This document shows positions 6,487 through 13,482 of a stretch of 13,482 nucleotides of DNA, one piece after another. The stretch's first letter is position 1. Each line of letters opens with the position of its first letter. Both the position numbers and the translations under genes were made by a program. Source of the stretch: an uncultured Collinsella sp. (GTDB lineage: Bacteria > Actinomycetota > Coriobacteriia > Coriobacteriales > Coriobacteriaceae); assembly GCA_902494545.1 (NCBI GenBank), contig CABUTP010000019.1:1-13482 (forward strand), in the 5' to 3' direction. The notes beneath the pieces were generated by a model. It ran no database searches. It saw only the letters and a list, made by a program, of their open reading frames with translations, and had not been told where the DNA came from.

Positions 6487-9237
6487 TTAAGCGGAACGCT
6501 TGGCCTCGAGCTTGGCCTGAGCGGCCGCCAGGCGCGCGAGGGGCACGCGATAGGGCGAGCAGGACACGTAGTCCACGTCGGCCGCGTTAAACAGGGCCTT
6601 GATGGACTTAGGGTCGCCGCCGTGCTCACCGCACACGCCAAAGTGCATGTCGGGATTGGTGGCACGACCCTTCTCGACGGCCATGCGCACGAGCTCCAGT
6701 ACCGCCGTGTCGATGGTCTCGAAGGGGTTGTCCTTCAAGATCTTCTTGTGCATGTACAGGGGGATGAACTTGGCCTCGGCGTCGTCACGCGAGAAACCGA
6801 ACGTCCTCTGCGTGAGGTCGTTGGTGCCAAAGCAGAAGAAGTCGGCGTGATGGGCGATCTCGTCAGCGACCATGCAGGCGCGCGGCAGCTCGAGCATCGT
6901 GCCCACGGGAATGTCGAGCTCGACGCCCTCCTCGGCGGAAACCTCGGCGATCACGCGCTCGATGACCTCACGAGTCTGAACGTGCTCGGCCGTAATGGAA
7001 ACGAGCGGGACCATAATCTCGGGACGCGGGTCGACGCCTTCCTTGATAAGGCGGGCGGCAGCCGTTGCCACGGCACGGACCTGCATGAGCGGCAGGTCAC
7101 CGAAGACGACGGACAGGCGCACACCGCGCAGGCCGAGCATCGGGTTGGACTCGACCATGCCGTCGATACGTCGCAGGCGGGCGCGCAGGGCGGCAAGCTC
7201 TTCCTCGCTGGCGCCGGCGGCTTCCTTCTTGGTGATGGCGACCTCGAGCTCGCGAGGATTATCCAGGAACTCATGAAGCGGCGGATCGAGCAGGCGAACG
7301 ACCACATCGCGACCGGACATGGTCTTGAACATCGCCAAGAAGTCCTCAGTCTGAACCTTGAGCAGATCGGCCAGGGCCTGCTGCTTCACAGCCTCGTCGT
7401 CGGACAGGATGAAGCTCTGGATAATGTTCTTGCGATCGCCCAGGAACATGTGCTCGGTACGGCACAGACCGATGGCCTCGGCGCCAAACTCGAGCGCGAG
7501 CTCGGCATCCTCGGGGTTGTCGGCGTTGACGCGCACGTGGTTGGCGTGACCTTCGGTCTCGTCCAGGCGGATCTCGTCGGCCCAGGACAGGATGGTGTCC
7601 AGGTCGCCGGTGAGCTCAGCGGAGACCAAATCGACAGCGCCATCGACAACGATGCCCTGAGTGCCGTCGATGGAGATGATGTCGCCCTCGTGCAGCACGC
7701 GATCGCTGCCCTCGATACGCACGACCTTCTCAGCCGCGTCAATATGGAAACGCTCGACACCGCAGACGCAGGGAGTACCCATGCCACGGGCAATAACGGC
7801 GGCGTGGCTCGTCTTGCCACCATGACTCGTCAAGATACCCTCGGCGGCGACCATTCCCTTCAGGTCGTCGGGGTTGGTCTCCCAGCGGACCAGAATGACC
7901 TTATGGCCCTCGGCAGAACGCGCGACGGCGTCATCGCTCGAGAACACGACCTCGCCCACGGCGGCACCGGGACTGGCGTTAAGGCCGCATGCGAGCGCCT
8001 CGTACTTCTTGGAAGAATCGAACTGCGGGTGCAGGAGCTGGTCGAGCTGCGCGGGATCGATGCGGCTCACGGCCTCCTCACGGGTAATGAGGCCTTCCTC
8101 GACCATCTCAATAGCAATGCGCAGAGCGGCGGTTGCGGTACGCTTGCCCACGCGGGTCTGGAGCATCCAGAGCTTGCCCTGCTCGATGGTGAACTCGATG
8201 TCGCACATGTCGCGGTAGTGATCCTCGAGCGTCAGGAAGACACGCTCAAGCTCCTCACCTGCGGACTCGAGGCCCGGGGTGGTCTTGAGGTCGGCGATGG
8301 GCTCGGTGTTGCGGATACCGGCAACGACGTCCTCGCCCTGGGCGTTGACCAGAAAGTCACCGTAGAACTCCTTGGTGCCGTCGGCCGGGTTGCGCGTAAA
8401 GGCGACACCGGTCGCCGAGGTCTCGCCCTTATTGCCAAAGGCCATAGCCTGGACGTTGACGGCGGTGCCGAGCTCGTCGGAAATGCCGTGCTGCTTGCGG
8501 TAGATGCAGGCGCGCTCGTTCATCCAGCTACCAAAGACGGCCTGGATGGCAAGGCGCAGCTGGAGCTCCGGATCGTGCGGGAAGACGGGCTTGCCGTCGG
8601 CGACCTCGAGCTCGGGGTACCGGGCGGCATCAACGTTGTCGGAGAAAATACCCTTGAACGTCTCGACGAGCTCCTGCAGGTCCTCGGACGAAAGCTCGGA
8701 ATCGACGCGAACGCCGGCGACCAGGCGGGCCTGGGTCAGGGCATTCTCGAACAAGTCGGCATCGACACCCATGACGACGTTGGAGAACATCTGGATAAAG
8801 CGACGATAGCTGTCCCAGGCAAAGCGCGGGTTTTGCGTCTGGGCGATAAGGCCCTGAACAGAATCGTCGTTGAGGCCCAGGTTGAGGACCGTGTCCATCA
8901 TGCCGGGCATGGAGAACGGAGCGCCCGAACGCACCGACACGAGCAGCGGGTCACAGGCGTCGCCGAGCTTCTTGCCGCAGCGGGCCTCGAGGTCGGCCTC
9001 GGCGGCAACGATCTCATCGAGTGCGCCTTCGGGCCAGACGTTGCCAGCACCGGAGTACTCGACGCAAGTCTGGCAGGTAATGGTAAAGCCACCGGGAACC
9101 GGTAGGCCGATACGGCTCATCTCGGCAAGGTTAGCGCCTTTGCCGCCAAGCACGAAGTTCATGGACTTGTCGCCCTCGGTAACACAGGTGCCCTGGGCAT
9201 CGGTTCCAAAACGGTAAACCCTCTTGCAATCGCTCAC
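6487..9237 (-). CDS. ppdK: Pyruvate, phosphate dikinase
   Basis: PPDK reversibly interconverts pyruvate + ATP + Pi with PEP + AMP + PPi in the cytoplasm, serving glycolysis or gluconeogenesis in many anaerobes. The 916-residue protein is full length (family about 870-910). Seen in order: nucleotide-binding domain with GGKGANLAEM at 31-40 and RSGAPFSMPGMMDTVLNLG at 103-121; the phosphohistidine domain GGKTSHAAVIARGMG at 473-487 with catalytic H478 and regulatory T476; and the PEP/pyruvate barrel with GLCRTEHMF at 590-598, FGTNDLTQ at 803-810 and VCGEHGGDP with catalytic C869. All key residues are present. The start is GTG at 9237 with AAGGGGA about 6 nt upstream. A 261-bp control region precedes it, its regulatory kinase/phosphatase is the next gene upstream, and a terminator follows. 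Confidence 0.98.
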   Translation of the reverse strand: MSDCKRVYRFGTDAQGTCVTEGDKSMNFVLGGKGANLAEMSRIGLPVPGGFTITCQTCVEYSGAGNVWPEGALDEIVAAEADLEARCGKKLGDACDPLLVSVRSGAPFSMPGMMDTVLNLGLNDDSVQGLIAQTQNPRFAWDSYRRFIQMFSNVVMGVDADLFENALTQARLVAGVRVDSELSSEDLQELVETFKGIFSDNVDAARYPELEVADGKPVFPHDPELQLRLAIQAVFGSWMNERACIYRKQHGISDELGTAVNVQAMAFGNKGETSATGVAFTRNPADGTKEFYGDFLVNAQGEDVVAGIRNTEPIADLKTTPGLESAGEELERVFLTLEDHYRDMCDIEFTIEQGKLWMLQTRVGKRTATAALRIAIEMVEEGLITREEAVSRIDPAQLDQLLHPQFDSSKKYEALACGLNASPGAAVGEVVFSSDDAVARSAEGHKVILVRWETNPDDLKGMVAAEGILTSHGGKTSHAAVIARGMGTPCVCGVERFHIDAAEKVVRIEGSDRVLHEGDIISIDGTQGIVVDGAVDLVSAELTGDLDTILSWADEIRLDETEGHANHVRVNADNPEDAELALEFGAEAIGLCRTEHMFLGDRKNIIQSFILSDDEAVKQQALADLLKVQTEDFLAMFKTMSGRDVVVRLLDPPLHEFLDNPRELEVAITKKEAAGASEEELAALRARLRRIDGMVESNPMLGLRGVRLSVVFGDLPLMQVRAVATAAARLIKEGVDPRPEIMVPLVSITAEHVQTREVIERVIAEVSAEEGVELDIPVGTMLELPRACMVADEIAHHADFFCFGTNDLTQRTFGFSRDDAEAKFIPLYMHKKILKDNPFETIDTAVLELVRMAVEKGRATNPDMHFGVCGEHGGDPKSIKALFNAADVDYVSCSPYRVPLARLAAAQAKLEAKRSA

Positions 9238-9312
9238 GATACTTCCCCTTCCATGCGCTCTCGCGCGCGACCGTGGTAACGAATCGACCCGCCGGATGCG
9301 GACCGTGAGGGA

Positions 9313-9318
9313 ACTATA
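9313..9318 (-). promoter_or_regulatory. Possible ppdK promoter -10 element
   Basis: TATAGT on the minus strand, the same hexamer as the -10 proposed for glyQ. Start near 9306 would give a leader of about 70 nt. No good -35 lies 16-18 nt upstream, which would fit a promoter depending on an activator bound at the boxes above it. Confidence 0.35.
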
Positions 9319-9359
9319 CGGCGGGTTTTGAACGGGCTTGAGCAGAGGATACGCGGTTT

Positions 9360-9407
9360 GGTAAACGTGCTAAAACTAGCGGTAAACGGTAGGTAAAGGT
9401 GGTTACC
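9360..9407 (+). repeat. Cluster of GGTAAA boxes upstream of ppdK
   Basis: On the plus strand GGTAAA occurs at 9360, 9381 and 9392, followed by the palindrome GGTTACC at 9401-9407. Starts are 21, 11 and 9 nt apart, roughly whole helical turns. A GCTA-AAAC-TAGC palindrome (9369-9380) lies between the first two boxes, and an inverted box (TTTACC) sits at 9468-9473. The nearest box lies about 54 nt upstream of the predicted ppdK start. The binding protein is unknown. Confidence 0.45.
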
Positions 9408-9498
9408 TTATGAAGATACCACTACAGTGTAATTGCAGGTCAAAAGCAGTAGGAAATGCTAAATCGCTTTACCACTTATCAGTATTATTTCAAATTAG

Positions 9499-10374
9499 CT
9501 ACCCAAGTTGAGCGCGGCGGGCGGCACGGCGGGCCCTTGCCTCTTGAATCTCTTCGAGGTGGGCGATAATCTCGGAGGCACTCTCCTCGATCGCCTTGCC
9601 GTCGGTGCGCACCACAAAGCAACCCAGACGCTTCATGAGGGCACGAGCCTCCTCGAGCTCACTGCGCACACTCTCGGGCTCGGCATAGGAGCCGGCAACG
9701 GCACGGGCATAGTCGTCGCCCAGGCGGCTATCGCGAATCTCGGAAATCACATCGACGGTCGAAATCAGACCGAAGAGACGTATCGGATCGACCTCGTAAA
9801 TCGAATTGGGCGGCTCCATACCGTGCGCCAACGGAACGTTGGCGACCTTGTAGCCCTGATAGGCCAAATACATCGACAGCGGCGTCTTGGACGTGCGCGA
9901 TACGCCCAGCAGCACGATATCGGCATCCGACAAATCATCGCAGCCGCGCCCGTCATCGTGCTCAACGAAGTACTCCATGGCCTCGATGCGGTGGAAATAG
10001 CGATCGTCGGTCTTGTGAATCACACCCGCCACTCCTTTTGGCGGCACGCCAATAAGCGAAGACAGCACCGCAAGCGTCGGGCCGATCAGGTCGACCGAGC
10101 GAATGTGCAGCATGCCCAAGTAGTCGAGCACGCGAGCACGAAGCGCCGGATCGACGATGGTATGGAACACGGCGATATCGCGATGGTCGGCATCGACTCG
10201 CGGGCCCACAAACGACTTGACCTGCTCCACCGAGGTCACCTTAGGCAGACGTAAAACACGAAAAGCCCCTTCATCAAATTGCCCGGACGCCGCAAGCACC
10301 ACCTCACAAGCGGTATCACCGAGCGAGTCGGAGATAACGATAACGGTGGGACGAGCGGTGACCGGGCAATCCAT
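9499..10374 (-). CDS. Pyruvate, phosphate dikinase regulatory protein (DUF299, ADP/Pi-dependent bifunctional kinase-phosphorylase)
   Basis: Family of bifunctional enzymes (PDRP/PpsR, B. subtilis YqfL) that inactivate PPDK or PEP synthase by ADP-dependent phosphorylation of a Thr next to the catalytic His, and reactivate it by Pi-dependent dephosphorylation. The 291-residue protein shows the N-terminal ISDSLGDTA at 14-22, KTDDRYFHRIEAMEYFVEHD at 121-140, the P-loop GVSRTSKTP at 157-165 and PPNSIYEVDPIRLFGL near 188-203. Length is slightly above the usual 270 because of an Ala/Arg-rich tail. ATG at 10374 has AAGGAG 6 nt upstream. It follows glyS by 34 nt and precedes ppdK, whose T476 is the expected target, which supports PPDK rather than PEP synthase as substrate. 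Its stop leads into the ppdK control region. Confidence 0.96.
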   Translation of the reverse strand: MDCPVTARPTVIVISDSLGDTACEVVLAASGQFDEGAFRVLRLPKVTSVEQVKSFVGPRVDADHRDIAVFHTIVDPALRARVLDYLGMLHIRSVDLIGPTLAVLSSLIGVPPKGVAGVIHKTDDRYFHRIEAMEYFVEHDDGRGCDDLSDADIVLLGVSRTSKTPLSMYLAYQGYKVANVPLAHGMEPPNSIYEVDPIRLFGLISTVDVISEIRDSRLGDDYARAVAGSYAEPESVRSELEEARALMKRLGCFVVRTDGKAIEESASEIIAHLEEIQEARARRAARRAQLG

Positions 10375-10387
10375 GCGGGGCTCCTTT

Positions 10388-10401
10388 TGCGCTTATGCGC
10401 A
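10388..10401 (-). promoter_or_regulatory. Intercistronic hairpin between glyS and the PPDK regulator
   Basis: TGCGC-ATAA-GCGCA makes a perfect 5-bp stem with a 4-nt loop between the glyS stop and the ribosome binding site of the next gene. There is no T-run, so it is not a terminator. It could affect message processing or access to the nearby ribosome binding site; this is inference. Confidence 0.35.
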
Positions 10402-10408
10402 GGCTAGC

Positions 10409-12505
10409 TTACTTTTTGCGAGCAAGCTCACCGATGTTGGCGATGCCGGAGAAAACGGCCTCGAAGCGGTTGAGCAGCTTAAGGCGATTATCGCGGAGCT
10501 GCTCGTCCTTGTCCATGACCATAACCTCGTCAAAGAAACGGTCGATGGGCGCGCGTAGGGCGGCGAGGGCGGCAAACGCGGAAGGATAATCCTCGGCGGC
10601 GAGAGCGGCATCGACGGCGGTCTGAGCGGCCTCAGAGGCGTCGGCAAGCGCAAGCTCGACCTCGCCCATCAGAGCGCAATCGTACTCCGCGCCTAGTTCG
10701 GGCTTGGAGATATGCGCCGCGCGGGCGTAAGCGGTCGCCAGGTTGTCGAAGGTCTCGGCGTCGTTCTTGCGGGCCTCGTCGAGGGCGGCGCAGCGAGCGA
10801 AGAAGACCGACGGGGCAATGATGTGCACCGCGGAAACGGCGGCAACGGTGTCGGCCGGGATCTTCTCGTCGCGGGCCATGCTCACCAAACGGCCGTGGAA
10901 GAAGTCGCGAACCTGCTGGGCGACCTCGGCGGCGTCGAACTCAATGCCCTGCTCGCTATAGAGCTCGAGCGCAAAGTCGATGAGCGACGTGGGGTCGATC
11001 GGCAGCCGGTCGCGAAGGATGTTGATGATGCCGATGGCGGCACGACGCAGCGCGTACGGGTCGGAAGAGCCGGTCGGGGGCTCGCCGATGGCAAAGATGC
11101 CGGCAATGGTATCGAGCTTGTCGGCGCAAGCCACGATGCAGCCAGCGGTGCCCTCGGGTAGCTCGTCGCCGGCAAAGCGGGGACGATAGTGATCGCGAAT
11201 AGCGTGAGCGACCTCGTCGTTCTCCCCCATCGCGCTGGCGTAGTAACCGCCCATCACACCCTGCTGACTCGTGAACTCGACGACAGCGTTGGACACCAGG
11301 TCGGCCTTGCACAGGTGAGCGGCGCGGCCGGCATCGGCGGCCAGGTGGGCACCCAGGTGAGCCTCACGGGCAATAGCGAGCGCGAGCTGCTCAATACGCT
11401 CGGACTTGGCGAGCACACTGCCGAGCTTCTCCTGGAAGGCAACCTTGGCCAGGCGCTCACGGAACTCGTCGAGGGAGATCTTCAGATCCTCCTCGTAGAA
11501 GAACTTGGCGTCGTCCAGGCGGGCGCGCACGACGCGCTCGTTGCCGTCAATCACGCGCTCGGCGTTTTCGGGCTTGCTGTTGGAGACGACCACGAACTCA
11601 CGCGTCAGCTTGCCCTCGCCGTTATAGATCGGGAAGTAGCGCTGGTTGGTGAGCATAGACTCGCAGATGATCTCGTGCGGGACCTTGAGGAACTCCTCGT
11701 CGAAGGTACCAACGAGCACCGTCGGCCACTCGCAGAGGTTGATGACCTCCTCAAAGACCTTCTTGGGCGTATCGACGTGGCAGCCGGGGCGCGCAGCCTC
11801 GACCTCAGCGATACCGGCAAGGATGGCCTCGCGACGGCGCTCGGCAGAAAGCACGCCGGCGTCCTCGAGCACCTGCTCGTAAACAGCGGGGCTGGCGACC
11901 ACATGGTCACCGGGGCCCAGAACGCGATGGCCGCGCGTGGTGTTGCCACTCGTCACGTCGGCAAACGACACGGGCACAACATCCTCGCCCAGAAGGCAGC
12001 AGATCCAACGGACCGGACGAACAAACGTAGCGTGCTCGTGGCCCCAGCGCTGGGAGCGGTAGTTGGGCCACTGCAGGCCGGCAATGGTCTTCTCGCACAG
12101 AGCGGTCAGAATCGGCGTAGCCGGTGCGGAGGGAATGTTCTTCTCGGCAAATACGTACTCACGGCCGTCGGTGTCCTCGCGACGGACCAGGTCCTCGGCA
12201 GCCACACCGCACTTGCGGGCGAAGCCCTGGGCGGCCTTGGTGGCGTTACCGTCAGCGTCAAAGGCAATGTTGGCCGCGGGACCACGCTTGACCTCGTGAA
12301 CCTCATCGGTCGCGGTAGCGACGTCGGCAACGAGTGCAGCCAGGCGACGCGGGCTCGAGATCACACGGACCTCGCCGTGGGCCAAACCGGCCTCGTCGAG
12401 ACCCTTGACAATCATAGCGCCAAGCTGCTTGACGGCATTGTTCAGCGGTGCAGAGGGCATTTCCTCCGTACCGATCTCAAACAGGAAATCCTTAGCGTCT
12501 GCCAT
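10409..12505 (-). CDS. glyS: Glycyl-tRNA synthetase beta subunit
   Basis: Beta subunit of the bacterial alpha2beta2-type glycyl-tRNA synthetase, providing most tRNA binding. The 698-residue length is normal. Family segments in order: FLFEIGTEEMPS at 7-18, ISSPRRLA at 49-56, FVRPVRW at 161-167, TRGHR at 190-194, CESMLTNQRYFP at 281-292, ARLDDAKFFYEEDL at 328-341, FQEKLGS at 357-363, CKADLVSNAVVEF at 399-411 with QQGVMGGYYA after it, and EPPTGSSDPYALRRAA at 475-490. The C-terminal DALR-like end has FFDEVMVM and LRDNRLKLL, both conserved. ATG at 12505 lies 3 nt after the glyQ stop, with GAGGTGG inside the end of glyQ, so translation is probably coupled. I see no oddities. Confidence 0.98.
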   Translation of the reverse strand: MADAKDFLFEIGTEEMPSAPLNNAVKQLGAMIVKGLDEAGLAHGEVRVISSPRRLAALVADVATATDEVHEVKRGPAANIAFDADGNATKAAQGFARKCGVAAEDLVRREDTDGREYVFAEKNIPSAPATPILTALCEKTIAGLQWPNYRSQRWGHEHATFVRPVRWICCLLGEDVVPVSFADVTSGNTTRGHRVLGPGDHVVASPAVYEQVLEDAGVLSAERRREAILAGIAEVEAARPGCHVDTPKKVFEEVINLCEWPTVLVGTFDEEFLKVPHEIICESMLTNQRYFPIYNGEGKLTREFVVVSNSKPENAERVIDGNERVVRARLDDAKFFYEEDLKISLDEFRERLAKVAFQEKLGSVLAKSERIEQLALAIAREAHLGAHLAADAGRAAHLCKADLVSNAVVEFTSQQGVMGGYYASAMGENDEVAHAIRDHYRPRFAGDELPEGTAGCIVACADKLDTIAGIFAIGEPPTGSSDPYALRRAAIGIINILRDRLPIDPTSLIDFALELYSEQGIEFDAAEVAQQVRDFFHGRLVSMARDEKIPADTVAAVSAVHIIAPSVFFARCAALDEARKNDAETFDNLATAYARAAHISKPELGAEYDCALMGEVELALADASEAAQTAVDAALAAEDYPSAFAALAALRAPIDRFFDEVMVMDKDEQLRDNRLKLLNRFEAVFSGIANIGELARKK

Positions 12506-12508
12506 GGC

Positions 12509-13420
12509 TTACGCCACCTCGCCTTCCTGGTCGGCATTCTCGTTGACTCCGGCGACCTCGGCCATATAGGCCTCGCAGCACGCCTTGGCGACGGCGCGGA
12601 CGCGCAGGATGTAGTTGGCACGCTCGACCGCGGACAGCGCGCCGCGGGCATCGAGCAGGTTGAAAGCGTGGCTGCACTTCATGACGCAGTCATATGCCGG
12701 CAGCGGCAGCTTGCGCTCCAGGCAGGAGTGGCACTCGGCCTCGTAGTCATCAAACTTCTGACGCATCATCTCCACGTTGGCGACCTCAAAGTTATAGGCA
12801 CTGAACTCGCGCTCGTTCTCGAGGAACACGTCGCCATAGGTCATGGGCGTGCCGTCGGGCAGGTAGCTCCACACCAGGTCGTAGACCGAGTTGACGCCCT
12901 GGGCGTACATGGCGATGCGCTCCAGGCCATAGGTGATCTCGACGGGCACGGGGTCGACCTCGATGCCGCCCACCTGCTGGAAGTACGTAAACTGCGTGAC
13001 CTCCATGCCGTTGAGCCAGACCTCCCAGCCAAGGCCCCAGGCGCCCAGGGTCGGGCTCTCCCAGTCGTCCTCGACAAAGCGGACGTCATGGTCGTTGGGG
13101 TCCAGGCCAATGGCGGACAGCGAACCCAGGTAGAGCTCCTGGGCGTTGACCGGCGAGGGCTTGATGAGCACCTGGAACTGATAGTAGTGCTGCATGCGGT
13201 TGGGGTTCTCGCCGTAGCGGCCGTCGGCGGGACGGCGGCAGGGCTGCGCATAGCAGGTGCGCCACTCGGCGGGACCGAGCGAGCGCAGCGTGGTCGCGGT
13301 ATGGAAGGTACCGGCACCGACCTCGGAGTCATAGGGCTGCATAATGACGCAGCCCTGCTCGCCCCAGTACTGCTGGAGGCGCAGGATGATGTCTTGGAAG
13401 GAAAGCGATGAAGCGTTCAT
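12509..13420 (-). CDS. glyQ: Glycyl-tRNA synthetase alpha subunit
   Basis: Catalytic alpha subunit of the two-subunit glycyl-tRNA synthetase, a class II enzyme that activates glycine with ATP and charges tRNA-Gly together with GlyS. The 303-residue product is of normal length with an acidic 15-residue tail. Visible: QQYWGEQGCVIMQPYDSEVG at 16-35, motif 2 region CYAQPCRRPADGRYGENPNR at 56-75 with the following QFQVLIKPSP, EVWLNGMEVTQFTYFQQ at 133-149, and motif 3 ITYGLERIAMY at 162-172. ATG at 13420 has GAGGGGA about 11 nt upstream and AGAGG only 1 nt upstream, so its ribosome binding site is poor. A -10-like TATAGT lies about 47 nt upstream. The predicted leader is too short for a T-box unless transcription starts beyond the window edge. 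Confidence 0.98.
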   Translation of the reverse strand: MNASSLSFQDIILRLQQYWGEQGCVIMQPYDSEVGAGTFHTATTLRSLGPAEWRTCYAQPCRRPADGRYGENPNRMQHYYQFQVLIKPSPVNAQELYLGSLSAIGLDPNDHDVRFVEDDWESPTLGAWGLGWEVWLNGMEVTQFTYFQQVGGIEVDPVPVEITYGLERIAMYAQGVNSVYDLVWSYLPDGTPMTYGDVFLENEREFSAYNFEVANVEMMRQKFDDYEAECHSCLERKLPLPAYDCVMKCSHAFNLLDARGALSAVERANYILRVRAVAKACCEAYMAEVAGVNENADQEGEVA

Positions 13421-13466
13421 GCCTCTAATATCCCCTCGTCGAAACGATTACACGGTTAGGTACTGT

Positions 13467-13472
13467 ACTATA
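13467..13472 (-). promoter_or_regulatory. Possible glyQ promoter -10 element
   Basis: TATAGT on the minus strand in an AT-rich spot upstream of glyQ. The -35 would fall near 13490, outside the window, so the promoter cannot be confirmed. Start would be near 13460, giving a leader of about 40 nt. Confidence 0.45.
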
Positions 13473-13482
13473 GCGGTTTTTA

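Larger units (their letters stand above)
9238..9498 (-). promoter_or_regulatory. ppdK upstream control region
   Basis: This 261-bp gap has no plausible gene on either strand. It is visibly more AT-rich from 9360 to 9498 than its surroundings. It carries GGTAAA boxes at 9360-9407, an inverted copy at 9468-9473, an AAAGC/GCTTT stem without a T-run near its upstream end, and a -10-like element at 9318-9313. I see no convincing terminator for the upstream gene, so some ppdK transcription may come by read-through from glyQ. Confidence 0.5.

Noticed and set aside
6622..9105. 827-codon open frame on the plus strand opposite ppdK
   Set aside because: ppdK on the other strand is unmistakable with all catalytic residues. 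The plus frame is composition-biased, repeats no known motif and is a by-product of GC-rich codon use.
9430..9473. AAAGC/GCTTT stem after the PPDK regulator gene as a terminator
   Set aside because: Short stem with a bulge and an 18-nt loop, and not followed by a T-run.
11189..13411. 740-codon open frame on the plus strand opposite glyS and glyQ
   Set aside because: It spans two real, conserved genes and their junction in antisense, with no recognisable domain.
13421..13482. T-box riboswitch ahead of glyQ
   Set aside because: No T-box consensus or specifier stem is visible, and the leader from the proposed -10 is only about 40 nt. One further upstream, outside the window, cannot be excluded.

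Overview
The window is GC-rich bacterial chromosome with nine protein genes, all on the minus strand (read from high to low coordinates). Protein style (two-subunit glycyl-tRNA synthetase, PPDK with its DUF299 regulator, high-GC codon use, the rplS-rnhB-yraN-yifB order) suggests a Coriobacteriia-type gut actinobacterium such as Collinsella. That placement is inference from gene style, not a database match.

Layout in transcription order. (1) 13482-9499: a promoter -10 element, then glyQ and glyS (3 nt apart), then a DUF299 PPDK regulatory kinase/phosphatase 34 nt later. (2) 9498-9238: a 261-bp gene-free control region with phased GGTAAA boxes and a possible -10 for ppdK. (3) 9237-6487: ppdK (GTG start), closed by an intrinsic terminator at 6446-6413. 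(4) 6372-3565: a 935-residue secreted multidomain protein. Its centre reads like the aerolysin/ETX-MTX2 pore-forming core, followed by Ig-like repeats, an Ala/Ser/Asp linker and a small helical C-terminal domain. (5) 3513-3075: a good promoter, a structured leader and rplS, then a terminator at 3040-3011. (6) 2981-2193: rnhB, then another terminator at 2143-2102. (7) 2003 to the left edge: yraN and yifB/comM overlapping by one base (TGATG); yifB runs off the window almost complete.

How they work together. glyQS charges tRNA-Gly. The DUF299 protein switches PPDK on and off by acting on the Thr two residues before its catalytic His, so regulator and target lie side by side. rplS, rnhB, yraN and yifB form a familiar housekeeping cluster (ribosome, RNA/DNA hybrid removal, a nuclease-fold protein, an AAA+ helicase-like competence factor), here divided by two terminators. 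The secreted protein is the one accessory-looking gene, set between the ppdK and rplS units. It is the best candidate for something undescribed.

No tRNA, rRNA, IS element, CRISPR array or phage gene was seen. Long plus-strand reading frames opposite ppdK, glyQS and the secreted protein are antisense shadows.
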